NCBI GenBank assembly: GCA_023333565.1
Contig: JAJKFH010001371.1
Location: forward strand, 186,001-250,000
DNA from: Puffinus mauretanicus
Lineage: Eukaryota > Chordata > Aves > Procellariiformes > Procellariidae
Length of the DNA stretch: 64,000 bases
Direction of reading: 5' to 3'
Part shown: positions 44,601 through 53,830 of the stretch, in pieces
Position numbering within the stretch: position 1 is the stretch's first letter
Layout: each line of letters begins with the position of its first letter
Program-made: the position numbers and the translations under genes
The notes under the pieces: generated by a model
The model's database searches: none
Seen by the model: only the letters and a program-made list of their open reading frames with translations
What the model was told of the DNA's origin: nothing

Positions 44601-45126
44601 GGAACGCCCCGGTGCCCGCATCCCTCCCTCCCCTCACGCTAGAAGCCATAGAGCCAGGAGACCAAAACCTGCTCTAAAGACACAAATACAAGGCAGGGAA
44701 AAGAAAAATGCACAATTTCAGCCTATCCAGCATCCCTGGCGTGCCTCTGCTATGGGCTGGGAAGGTTTGTACATCAGAGGAACCAGTGCTGTCGGGCACA
44801 AGCCATCCTGGTGCTAAGGGAGCACTGAAGCACCAGAAGCTCAGGACCTTTCGGTATCTGTGCTGAGCGCACACGGGATCCATGAGAAACTCTGGGGATG
44901 TGATGAGAGGGGACGAGCAGGCAGAAGCAGGTAGGGAGAGCAGGCACAAAGGCTGGGGCGATGCCTGCAGGGAGGCAAAAGTTCTTATTCGAAGCATTCC
45001 TAATCGATTAAATAGCTTCAGCCTTAGCCAGCGTGTCAGGGAGAAACACGAGGTTGGTACCTGCTCATACTTGGCAATGATCTCCGCTTTTTCCTGGACT
45101 ATTAAAGACTCTATATCTTTCTTCAT
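19343..45126 (-). CDS. USP6NL/RN-tre-like TBC-domain Rab GTPase-activating protein (gene level, 13 exons)
   Basis: Predicted cytosolic GTPase-activating protein that speeds GTP hydrolysis by Rab GTPases in endocytic and Golgi trafficking. Coding join on the minus strand, in transcript order: 45126-45061, 44559-44474, 43644-43605, 42868-42788, 33515-33408, 29198-29089, 28155-28107, 26644-26524, 25607-25513, 23839-23774, 22357-22258, 21019-20867, 20643-19343. All junctions are GT-AG and all phases agree, giving 2376 bases, 791 residues plus TAG. Human USP6NL is about 828 residues. The TBC domain runs from about residue 97 (YKGIP) to about 300. It carries the arginine finger in IDLDVNR (Arg149) and the YCQ glutamine finger (Gln186), so catalysis should be intact. 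Residues 309-358 form a helical TBC-adjacent segment. Residues 359-791 are a low-complexity Pro/Ser/Ala/Gly-rich tail with [11 protein letters not shown] at about 754-764. The catalytic half is close to USP6NL, but the tail is not, so I read it as a paralogue rather than USP6NL itself. The start Met is chosen by alignment with USP6NL. Confidence 0.88.
20867..21019 (-). CDS. USP6NL-like exon, residues 308-359
   Basis: Acceptor CATCCCCCAG precedes AGCGCTTGC. The first two bases complete Lys308. It encodes [20 protein letters not shown], then [20 protein letters not shown] and [10 protein letters not shown], and ends CCAG|GTGGGT with phase 1. The corresponding USP6NL segment (LMKLSMEELVEFFQE...QLQISMTELKRAK) is clearly homologous. 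Confidence 0.93.
21395..21513 (+). repeat. Degenerate GCAGGCAGGGATG minisatellite in intron
   Basis: Irregular copies of GGGATGCAGGCAGGGATGCT with variants CCACGCCAGGGACGCAGG and GCAGACAGGGATGCTGATCC. It lies in the intron between the exons at 20867-21019 and 22258-22357 of the USP6NL-like gene. Confidence 0.75.
22258..22357 (-). CDS. USP6NL-like exon, residues 275-308 (TBC domain)
   Basis: Acceptor GTTTGAAACAG precedes ACCCCC. It encodes [20 protein letters not shown], then [13 protein letters not shown], and ends CACAAAA|GTAAGG with phase 1. This is the C-terminal TBC subdomain ([12 protein letters not shown]), nearly identical to the USP6NL family block. Confidence 0.95.
22358..23773 (-). 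other. USP6NL-like intron, nothing further recognised
   Basis: Intron between the DKEQMTTG and TPFTLTLR exons, with no repeat family or exon recognised. Confidence 0.8.
23774..23839 (-). CDS. USP6NL-like exon, residues 253-274 (TBC domain)
   Basis: Acceptor TCTCCTAG precedes GACAAGG. It encodes [20 protein letters not shown] followed by DR and ends CGG|GTGAGG in phase 0. The KWF-QCFIDR block is typical of TBC domains. Confidence 0.95.
23840..25512 (-). other. USP6NL-like intron, nothing further recognised
   Basis: Intron of about 1.7 kb. No repeat family or exon is recognised in it. The frames around 24295-24740 lack any domain. Confidence 0.8.
25513..25607 (-). CDS. USP6NL-like exon, residues 221-252 (TBC domain)
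   Basis: Acceptor TCTTGTTAAG precedes GTTTTTTC. GT completes Gly221. It encodes [20 protein letters not shown], then [11 protein letters not shown], and ends ATG|GTATCT in phase 0. It aligns residue for residue with the USP6NL segment [20 protein letters not shown]. Confidence 0.94.
26524..26644 (-). CDS. USP6NL-like exon, residues 181-221, glutamine finger
   Basis: Acceptor GCTCTTGCAG precedes GAGGTG. It encodes [20 protein letters not shown], then [20 protein letters not shown], and ends G|GTAAGG in phase 1. YCQG carries Gln186, the glutamine finger that replaces the GTPase glutamine in TBC catalysis. Confidence 0.96.
26835..27300 (-). mobile_element. CR1 LINE 3' fragment (intronic, truncated)
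   Basis: Read on the plus strand this is the reverse complement of a CR1 3' end: CAGTTTGGGTTGGAAGGGAC, then GAGCCCCGTCCAACCTGACC. On the minus strand the decayed end of the reverse transcriptase frame reads [20 protein letters not shown] and [13 protein letters not shown]. The element is 5'-truncated at about 27300, where CR1 similarity gives way to C-rich DNA. It is oriented with the host gene, in the intron after the exon at 28107-28155. Confidence 0.9.
27976..28066 (+). repeat. TA/CA microsatellite with internal inverted repeat
   Basis: TATATATATACACACACACA followed by mixed TATA blocks. An 11-bp inverted repeat (TATATATAAAG at 28023-28033 and its complement at 28046-28056) could form a hairpin. 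It lies 40-130 bases inside the intron downstream of the exon at 28107-28155. Confidence 0.9.
28107..28155 (-). CDS. USP6NL-like exon, residues 164-180 (TBC domain)
   Basis: A 49-base exon. Acceptor TCTCCCCAG precedes GCAACAGG and the first G completes Lys164. It encodes [16 protein letters not shown] and ends ACC|GTAAGT in phase 0. USP6NL has QQSLFHVLAAYSIYNT at the same place. Confidence 0.95.
28984..29029 (+). repeat. 25-bp direct repeat, two copies
   Basis: AGCCAGGGGGCTGGTGGCCA occurs at 28984 and again at 29009, in the intron sequence just beyond the donor of the exon at 29089-29198. Confidence 0.9.
29089..29198 (-). CDS. USP6NL-like exon, residues 128-164, arginine finger
   Basis: Acceptor CTCCCTTCCAG precedes CAAATG. 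It encodes [20 protein letters not shown], then [16 protein letters not shown], and ends GTGAA|GTGAGT with Lys164 split 2+1. IDLDVNR matches the TBC catalytic motif IxxDxxR, with Asp146 and Arg149. The published catalytic arginine of human RN-tre is at almost the same number (Arg150). Confidence 0.96.
29199..33407 (-). other. USP6NL-like intron of 4.2 kb, nothing further recognised
   Basis: Large intron with unique-looking sequence. Short A/T runs occur but no coding exon or known repeat family is recognised. Confidence 0.75.
33408..33515 (-). CDS. USP6NL-like exon, residues 92-127, start of TBC domain
   Basis: Acceptor CTCCCCGCAG precedes ATGTGCC. It encodes [20 protein letters not shown], then [16 protein letters not shown], and ends GAG|GTACGG in phase 0. 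YKGIPxxxRGxVWxLLL is the opening block of the TBC domain. The internal ATG is not the start, because three upstream exons continue the USP6NL alignment in frame. Confidence 0.96.
33516..42787 (-). other. USP6NL-like intron of 9.3 kb containing a CR1 copy
   Basis: Intron between the WGKYRNSDK and [10 protein letters not shown] exons. Apart from the CR1 element at about 37014-38428, a (CCA)n run near 38576-38600 and homopolymer tracts, I recognise nothing in it. Confidence 0.75.
37014..38428 (-). mobile_element. CR1 LINE, 1.4-kb 3' part with reverse transcriptase remnant
   Basis: The plus strand starts with the complement of the CR1 3' tail (ATTCTATG-type octamers, then GGTTTGGGTTGGAAGGGACC). 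On the minus strand 38426-37812 is open for 204 codons of CR1 reverse transcriptase. It includes [23 protein letters not shown], the AFDTVPH block, [11 protein letters not shown] and the catalytic FADD. The frame then breaks. Downstream pieces ([20 protein letters not shown]) lie in another frame, so the copy is 5'-truncated and inactive. Confidence 0.95.
42788..42868 (-). CDS. USP6NL-like exon, residues 65-91
   Basis: Acceptor CCTCGCACCAG precedes CAAAAACAG. It encodes [20 protein letters not shown], then KYRNSDK, and ends AAG|GTAAGG in phase 0. An AG nine bases further in could serve as an alternative acceptor removing QKQ. The longer form keeps the spacing of the USP6NL alignment. Confidence 0.93.
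43605..43644 (-). CDS. USP6NL-like 40-base microexon-like exon, residues 51-64
   Basis: Acceptor CTTTTCCAG precedes CGAGCAGG. C completes His51. It encodes [13 protein letters not shown] and ends AAG|GTGAGA in phase 0. It matches HEEELPDHNVAVERQ of USP6NL in position and character. It is too short to be found by open-frame length, but the phase fit on both sides supports it. Confidence 0.88.
44474..44559 (-). CDS. USP6NL-like exon, residues 23-51
   Basis: Acceptor TTCTGCTTTCAG precedes GGCAGG. It encodes [20 protein letters not shown], then VTDRFGFL, and ends CA|GTAAGT with His51 split 2+1. USP6NL reads [28 protein letters not shown] here. Confidence 0.94.
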
Positions 45127-45134
45127 GTCAGAAG
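45061..45134 (-). CDS. USP6NL-like first coding exon, residues 1-22
   Basis: A long pyrimidine tract and CCTTACAG precede the exon start at 45134. The predicted start ATG is at 45126-45124. It encodes [20 protein letters not shown], then EQ, and ends CAG|GTACCA in phase 0. The family signature is E(R/K)AEI(V/I)AKY(D/E). The eight bases before the ATG are taken as 5' UTR. Translation could instead begin further upstream if an earlier exon supplies an in-frame ATG. Confidence 0.85.
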
Positions 45135-48100
45135 CTGTAAGGCAAAAAAAAAAAAAAAAAGAAGGGGAGAAAAGGAGATAAATAAATGTGTACACAGTAT
45201 GGGAAATACTTTAGGAAAGTGCTAATAGAAAAAACCTTTGCTGACAGCTTTAGCTTCCAGCTGTATCCCATAGCTAAAATTAGGCTGAGGTTGAAAAGCC
45301 CCCGTACAAAGCGTGCATGGAGCCTGCCTGCACGCAGCAGGACGGCCAGCTCCCTGCTCTCTGCACGGGGACACAACTGAATTTGAGCAAGGCGGAGTCT
45401 GGTCTGCTGGAAGACAAGATGCCTTTGTTCTTAAGCACACACATACCTGTACGAAAGACATCGTGCTTTTAAATCGAGACGTGCAAACCAGCTGCAGAGC
45501 CCTTGCATTGCACAGGTCGCGCGCCAGCTGGGCGCTGCGCAGCATAGCGTTCGTGTGGATGACAGCAAACCACCACGCTCTTGCCCTCAGCTATGGATGT
45601 GAAGCCATGAAATGCTCTGTGGGGGCATCCGAAGGCAGATTTAACAACAAAGGAGAAACTAAAAGGAGAAGGTTTTGCCTACCGAAGCATGCATGCAACA
45701 AGTAACTGGCCTCTAGATGATTACCTTCTATACACACGCCCAAGAGAAAAACAACACAGCAGCAAGATGACCGCAGAGTCCCCATCTACTCTGAGATGGA
45801 CCAGTCTTAGCCTAAACAAGACCCAGCCTAGCTCCCTGAGGTCTGTGCCCAGGTCTGCTTTGTCCCATACACATATGTACAAGCCAGATAACTTCCCACG
45901 TCAAACGCGACTTGAGTGTTGCCTTGTACAAGCCCAAAGGAGCATCCTCCCTGTCAAGCCGTAACTAGTTTCTCGCTGTTCACCAAAGGAAAAGGTTGCT
46001 CTAACACACTGAGGAGAAAACACGGGCAGACAAAATCCCCAGGGAACCACAGTCCCCAGGGGCGGCTGCAAGGAAGAGGGCAGAGGGAAGGTCTACCCAG
46101 TCCTCCTCTGAACCTACGGAGCCGCGACCAGCCCCGCTCAGACCACACAACGGCTACGGCACCACCTAAAGCCGCGTCACCCAAACCTTCGGGCTACGGG
46201 AGCGATGCTGCCGCAGCGCAGTCCCGGCCGCAGCAGTCCCTGGGCGCGGAGGACGGCAGTAGGGACAGGATGGCCTCGTCTCCAGCCCGCTGAGCACATT
46301 CCCAAGTGCTCTGTACACGGACAAGCTCCAGCCAGCCCCAGAGCTATACATCTTCCTGGTGTCTTCCCTTTGCCTTTTTTTTTTTTTTTTAAAAAATAGT
46401 TTTAAGTTTTTCCCACACTTCTGCTATGGATTATAAACCCTACTCAGTGCAGACAGGATAAGCACTGGGAAGCCATGCTGTGTTATCACCTACATGGCTC
46501 CGTCCTTCAGAGTCCTGCTGACTCGCCACAGGTCCCAGATGGGTATTACGCATTTCAAGAACAGCAAGGTAAAATAATTTTAGTCCACAGTTGCAAGTGG
46601 CTTAGCGTTTGGAAAAGTTTTAAACACTTAAGAGCATAAACCCTCTTAGAATAGCTTGTTACAGAGGCAGACTGCATTTTGCCTGCTCTAAGGAGGTTTT
46701 GCCTATTTTGCCTGCTGTAAAAAGATTCAGCAGGGTTGGGGAAAAAACTGTTAAGAGCCACCACAGCCTTAAAATATTTTCCCCACTGTCACATTACGAA
46801 TGGTCCAGTGATTTACCCGGAACATCTGAAAGCTAAACAACTTCAATAATACAGTCCAGAGGTTTCTTGTAGGGCTTGAAAGGAGCTCCTTGGAGCATCT
46901 GGGATCCCCCCAGCAGAACAGACTTGAAAGCCTCCCACAAGAAATTACAAAATTTTGAAAAGCCTTTTGAAAATACAAAAGCGCAGGTTGACTCCTGTGT
47001 TGCATCTAAAGCTGGAGCGCAAATCCTGCGTTGCTGTGCTCTGCTCCCTTCCCAAAGCGCTGGTGACCACCTCCTTGCAGACAAGAGAAGCTACCCAGAG
47101 ATAAAACAGTGTGCAATAGCTGCTCAAGAACAAGTTTACTCCAAGCTGCCATTGCAGCTCTCTAACGGACACCAGGAGCCCTCCTGACCGCCCTTCAGGA
47201 GGAACCTGAAGGGTTCTTGCTGTAGGACACGCTACCCCAGCTGCTGGCTGAAGCTGCATCTCGGTGAGCCACTGCGCAGCCGGCTGCGGCAGCGCTTGGC
47301 ACCGGACGAGCGTTGTACTTGGGATGATCTGAAGAACGTGATTTCTCCTTAAGGGATAAAAAAAGAGCAATAAAAAAAAAAACTGGAGGAAATATGATGA
47401 GCAAAAGCATCAGCGCTCTCCAAGGCTCAGCCCACTTCTCTGCACCTTCAGATGTCCCTAAGCGATTATTTGTCTCATCTTACCAACTCCTTAATGCGAC
47501 CTGCTCGCTGCCACTGTGTCTGTCAGGCACAGATGGAGATGGCCGGGAGATCCATCTCTCCCTAACTCCTCATTTCGAAAGCAGCCATCACTCCCGGTTG
47601 CCAGTGGTGTGATAGAAATATTAAACCACACGCAATAATCAGGGCTACCAGGGCAGCTCTTCCACGACGTGTTACCAGCCAACGGCACAGGCATTCCACT
47701 GCTTTACACTCATCTATACAGCCACCGGAAAAAAGCAAACTCTTCAAATTCATGTCAGGAATGGGTGTCTCTTTCCCTGTTACTGACTCTACAATCAAAA
47801 CAGAGTAAGGATAGAAATATTAAAGTGTATTTTGCCCTCTTATTTTTCCAAGCTGCAGTTCTTACTTCAAATGTTCCCATGAGTTTTGCTCAATACGTGT
47901 TAATCGCAGCTTCGTTTTTTAAAGTAGCAAGGTCTGAGTAACTGTCTCACGGTGTCATCTAATAGATCGGCATCTTCTCACATCTTTCTTCTGTGAAGTT
48001 TAACTCAAAGGCAAATTCACTCCCCGACTTCTGACATTGTTTTTTGGTTGTTAGGGGGCTAAAGAATTCAAATGAGGTCCTTTACGTGCTGCTAAAAATA

Positions 48101-51100
48101 CAAATATTCTGCAGACCGGAGGGAAAAAATAAACTGTACGTCAAATTAAATGGGCAATCTTCCGAGACATTTACGAAGTGGAAGTTATTCTGAATATCTC
48201 TGACCACACTCTGTAACAGAATAACCAGAAGAAGAGTGACTCGGTAACATGGGAGGGTTTACGCAGCAGAAGACAGCAGCGAGACCACATATATTTTGGC
48301 ATACGCCTCTGCGAAAGCCTCTCTGCAGCCAGAAACGCCAGACTGGTGCAAGGGAGCCAGTTTTGCATCTCATGCCTGGAATGTGCACATTTGTTTTCTC
48401 TTTCTACTATAACAGCGCAAAAGTCCACATTTAGGAAAAAACTTGAAAGCAGAGAAAATGGTTGATGGCAGCGAGATGGCAAGCGGCTGCTCCGGCCTCG
48501 GCGGCTGACGGCAATACTGCTGCTTTTCGGAGCACGAAGGCCATGCTGTGCTCGACTAGGTGATTTTCAAAGTCCTCTGGAGAGGGAACAGAATATAGCT
48601 TAGCTCTGTAACAGCTTAAGTTGAATATAGATATTTTTATTATTTAATTCTGCGCATACTCAAACTCCAGAGTAGTTTGACACCATGAAGTGATAGCATT
48701 TGCTTGAGGGAAATGACACCTTGTCTATATGAAAACTACTGAGACATTTATTTTCCGGAGGGTTCGACAAAACACGTCATTCTACCCTGATATAAATAGA
48801 TGCAGCCTGTACCCGCCACGCTTCTCCATATACCTATATAAGACTGAAGACTTTTGTTTTTTTAAATACACCACTCAAATGACTTTCTCAAGCCTGCCAC
48901 CCAATTTTCTCCTGTAAGTACTGTATTTTCCCAGCAAACAGGGTTTTTTTCCATGCCAAACACACAAGGTAAAGCAGTTATGAACAGGAATGGGAAGAAA
49001 ATGTGAACAATGCGAAAATGGTATTAGATAAATTTACTAGGATATAAGCCACAGAAAGCCCCAAGCCACACACACTTAAATTCAACTGTGAAATAGTTAT
49101 CAACTAGTTCCTTTTAAAAAGAATGAGTTGAAAAACCCCACAATCTGTCTTCTCTCACTAAAACTTGCAGCTTCCAGTTTACAATTTAAGGAAGTAAAAA
49201 TTAATCCCAGCAACAGTAAGCCTAAAGATGCTTAATGAAAATGCATGTTACTGCCTACCCGCACTGAGCGCTATTTAGCCATCAGCAAACCCGAAATAAA
49301 ATATCCAAATTTTGGATGAGAACAACTTTCCTGACATTAATTCACCAGCTGGGATCTCAAGTATTGGCAGCAGAAAGAAGGTGTCTGCATCAAAAATCCA
49401 AGGCTTGGTGCAAAAATTGTTATCCGTGAATCACATTTACTATTATAACCCTCCCCGCAAAGTCCCATATTTTTCCAGTAAGATCTGCCGAGCTCCTGCC
49501 GCCCCGCACTGGGTGGTACCTGCCAGGACCAGCCTGGCCGGGAGCACGGGACCCTCTGGCCACCCGTCACCCATCCTGCGTGTTGCAACCCTGCTCGCTG
49601 CCCAGAGAGGAACCAAGCGTGTCCCAGGGCAGTGCCGCTCCTGCCTTGGCCCGGGGGGACACGCACGCGTCCCCTGCCGCCCCCCACCGCGACGCGACGC
49701 CTCCGCCTTTAGACCCATCAGCAGTCGCCCTGCCTGGTTGGCTCCCGCTGTGCCAGCACCTGCAGGAGACACGGGCTCGGCCACCTCCTTGCCCAGGCCA
49801 CGGCCGCAGCCCTCGGCTCACCACCTGCTCCTCCTCTCCCCACGGCTCAATTTATACGAAACAAGGACAAACTTCCATTAAACTGCACTGGGACACAAGA
49901 CCTGTACGCAGAATTTAATCCATCAGAAATGCAAATGGATGCGGTCTAAGGACTGGAGGCGAGATGCCAAAGGCTCAGCTGATGGGCCCTGCAGAGGGTC
50001 GCAGGTGGTCGCACATCATAGAATCATGGAATCATCAAGGTTGGAAAAGACCTCTAAGATCATCGAGTCCAACCGTCAACCCAACACCACCATGCCCACT
50101 ACACCATGTCCCTAAGCGCCTCATCTACACATCTTTTAAATACCTCCAGGGATGGGGACTCCACCACTTCCCTGGGCAGCCTGGTCCAAGGCCTGACCAC
50201 TCTGTCAGTAAAGAAATTTCTCCTAATGTCCAATCTAAACCTCCCTTGGCGCAACTTGAGGCCATTTCCTCTCGTCCTATCGCTGTTACTTGGGAGAAGA
50301 GACCAACCCCCACCTCACTACAACCTCCTTTCAGGCAGTTGTAGAGCGCGATGAGGTCTCCCCTCAGCCTCCTCTTCTCCAGGCTGAACACCCCAGTTCC
50401 CTCAGCCGCTCCTCATCAGACTTGTGCTCCAGGCCCTTCACCAGCTTCGTTGCCCTCCTCTGGACACGCTCCAGCACCTCCATGTCCTTCTTGTGGTGAG
50501 GGGCCCAGAACTGAACACAGGATTCGAGGTGCGGCCTCACCAGTGCCCAGTGCAGGGGCACGATCACCTCCCTGCTCCTGCTGGCCACACCAGTTCTGAT
50601 ACAGGCCAGGATGCCGTTGGCCTTCTTGGCCACCTGGGCACACTGCCGGCTCATGTTCAGCCGCTGTCGACCAGCACCCCCAGGTCCTTTTCCTCCGGGC
50701 ACTTTCCAGCCACTCTTCCCCAAGCCTGCAGCGTTGCCTGGGGTTGTTGTGGCCGAAGTGGACGGTGGATCAGCGTGTCTTGAGACGCCCTCCCAGAAAT
50801 TCTCTGCAACCGTGACTCCAGATCTGACCCCCCTGAGCCCTCTTCACAGAGGTTTTACTGTTGGGACCTTGGCCAGAAAGCACTTTCCCTGCCTTTGCAC
50901 AGAGTAGCTGTGGTGATGCTACCAAGCAACGCATCTGAGCCAAAGCTGCTGAATTTTCCTTCTCTTCAAGCCCTTTCTGCCCCCTTACAAGGAAAGTACA
51001 GAAGTTTTACATGCTTTTGTCCTGGTTTTACACAGGTTTCACGCTGCCACGCTGTACTAACATCAGACTGTATTGCTCGACTTCACCATTTTGCTGCAAG

Positions 51101-53600
51101 GTGAACTGTAGATCCTGTGTCACTCTGCAGAAGGGCTTTTGAAAATGAAAATATCAGTAAAACCTCCTCTTTTTAGGAAGTACAGCATAGCATCATGTTC
51201 TCAACCTTGGGCTGGATTTGGGGATATTCTGGAACCCAATTTTAAAATATTTTATACTGCAGAAAAGTATCTACTCAAGCCACTTAAGATTACAGACTAT
51301 ACGTTTTGGTTATTCTCCAGTTCCCGCTGCATCCACCGGTCAGAGCAAATTAAAGGCAAGCATGATGCAGCCTTTATTTTACAGCCAAATACAGTTGAGT
51401 TACAAAATCTTAACAGTTACCTCCCGCAAACAGTCACCTCAACCGCCTGCACCCCTCCCAGCATGCTCCATCTCCAGGGCAAAACTTGTAAAATTTGCAT
51501 TTTTGCTTCAGTAACCTCTCACAGCGCCCTATGTTTCTCCTGTCCAGCTGCACCCAAGCCCATGAAAATGTATATGATTTTTTTTCCGCACGCTATTGCA
51601 AGCAGACGGTCTTGAAAGCTATTGAAAAATTAGAGATGAGTTTAGGTGAAGGTGTATTGGAGTCCTGAATGTGCCCAATTAACTACTAATAGAGACTGCT
51701 CTTAGCCGGGGGGGAAGGCAAATTTTGACACACCGTACTTAAACACCATGCTGGCCTGTATCAGACTGAAACTACTGCTGTGGAATAAAGTCTAAAAGGT
51801 ACGTACTTACTACAACCACATCCACCACTGCCGAAACTCAACAAGTCGCCGTTTCTGTTTCACGTTCTATTTTAAAAGCACATTTTAGCACAGAGTTTTA
51901 TACCTTTAGTCCTCTATGGTATAAGCCTGCAATTTTTCCTTTAGGGGAACAGGCTTAAAAGAAATGCTTAGGCACCTATGCAAGTGGAAATGCTTATACA
52001 ACATCTGCTAAGAGGCGAGACCCTCGCACGAGGCACACCTGCAGTCTGCACCACTTCCCAGCAAAGCACCGCTCTCGCTTGTGAAGCTACTACTAGTTGT
52101 AACAGGGACTGTGCGCTTGCATGCCCTGCAATAAACCCGGCCACGCGAAGCGGTGCAACACTCTGCTTACAGAGTGGCTAAAGCAAGCTGCGAAAAGTTG
52201 AATAAGTCCTATCAGGGTTTTCTTAAGTGCATGAAACAGGCACCTCAACACGCTTCAAACCACGCAGGCTATCGGCTCGCAGCAAACTCCTCATCCTGGT
52301 TGCCTGTATAATTTGGGGGGCACAGTCCGCAGCTGTGAGCTGAGGGGAGCTGCCATCAGAGGCTCTTCTCCCACGCGCTTAAAGCCTTTCAGAAGCAAAG
52401 CCGCGGGGTTACACCACTGCACGTACCTACCAAGCACAGCTGAAACGAGCACGGCTTTGGGTCTGCTTCGACGGCATTGCCACGGCCCGAGGAAACCTCA
52501 AAGCTCCCAAGACATCCAGGAGGAGCTGCGGGCTGTTGCAGGGCTGCGTGCCCGGGAGGTGACGAGCCGCGGGAGGAAGTGACGGCTGCAGGCAGAGCTT
52601 CTGCTTCGTGAGACCCAGCTCCCCACGCGGAAGTCAAGCTGCTCCCGAGGTGTGGCTACAAGACCGGCCAGCGTCCCCACCTCCGGTGTCGCAGCTGCCG
52701 CAGTATTTTTCACTAGAAACTCAAATTTCAAACCCAAAATGGACAACACGCTCAATGCACGTGCGTCGAGGACTTCTGCTGATCCCCATCCGCAGCTCCT
52801 CTCTCATTAACAATCCCAGACTGCAAACACCCTGGCCAGGCACCAGCTTCAAAACAACATGTCACCAGACTGCACATCGCCAATTTTAGCTCAAATCCGG
52901 CACTCGCTTACAACCCTGCTACCGAAAAGGAAATCAGACGTGCACTCGCAAAGCGAATGATGATTTCAGGAATGAAACTACTATCAAGCAGGATGAACCA
53001 AGGTACAGGAGATCCTGTTTGCATGTTTATTTCCTTGACTACAACAAAAACTCAAGTGCACATAAGCAAGCTTTTTTTTTTTTAAAGAGCGTAAGGAGCG
53101 CTAAGCCAGCTGAATTGCAAGGAGGTTTATGTTTTAACTGTCTCGGGGTCTTTGAAAATGACTGCTCATAGATCATTTTACATGAGTTGCAGATGTGTTA
53201 CAGAAAATTCAAACGAGCTCCTGTCCCAGTAAACTTGCATTGCATCCGAAACTGCGCTGCATGCTGTGCTGGATAAAAACACGCTCACCTCCCTTAGCAG
53301 AGGCACTGGGAACGCCCCAGTGAGAACCTCCACTGCAACTCGCTTTGACGCCACCAGCAATGTCCCAACAAGCCAGAGCATCCAGCGTCATTGCAGATGA
53401 GATCCTGCCAATTTATTAGCACGTGTACCCACAGCACACGATGGCTCTCAGGGTGATTCTCACCTGCTCCAGAGCCTGAGTGCGTGAGTTCGAAGAAGGG
53501 AGCGTGGAAATGCAACCCGGCTCCAAGGAACTTACCTGAGCCTGGTATCAGGTGCCGAGATGCATCAGTTCAGCTGGAGCTGTCCTCTCCCCTGCGGGCA
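45135..53600 (-). other. Probable upstream intron of the USP6NL-like gene
   Basis: Sequence 5' of the first coding exon with no recognisable coding exon. It contains a CR1 copy at about 50015-50764, homopolymer runs (for example 46376-46396) and a GC-rich patch at 49470-49830. A 5' untranslated exon could be hidden here but cannot be identified by eye. Confidence 0.5.
50015..50764 (-). mobile_element. CR1 LINE 3' fragment (second subfamily type)
   Basis: The plus strand begins TCATAGAATCATGGAATCAT and continues AAGGTTGGAAAAGACCTCTA, then ACCCAACACCACCATGCCCA. This is the complement of a CR1 3' end of a different subfamily from the other two copies. Recognisable blocks continue to about 50764 (CAGCGTTGCCTGGGGTTGTT). 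It is 5'-truncated and non-coding, in the same minus orientation as the other copies. Confidence 0.92.
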
Positions 53601-53830
53601 TCTACCTGAGAGGAGCCGGTTGTCTCTGCCGGGGGGTGGCGAGGACCCCCGGCCACCGCAGCCCGTTGGCCTTGCTCGCGCTGCCGCGGCTCAGAGCGGC
53701 GGCTCTCCCCTCCGCTCCTCCCGCACGTCAGAGCTCACCACGGGCGGCTGGGAGGAAAGGCAAGGCAGAAGGCAATCCGCACGCGGGCTCTCTCTTCCCC
53801 CGGGCTCGCTGCAAAGGAAATAAGAAGTTG
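53600..53830 (-). promoter_or_regulatory. GC-rich block, candidate promoter of the USP6NL-like gene
   Basis: A CpG-dense stretch (for example CGCGCTGCCGCGGCTCAGAG at about 53677) stands out from AT-richer flanks. On the minus strand it contains a donor-like site GTG|GTGAGCTC ending an untranslated exon at about 53739, and TGACGT near 53724-53729 resembling a cAMP-response half-site. Position 8.5 kb upstream of the first coding exon fits a vertebrate promoter with a non-coding first exon, but this is inference from composition. Confidence 0.3.
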
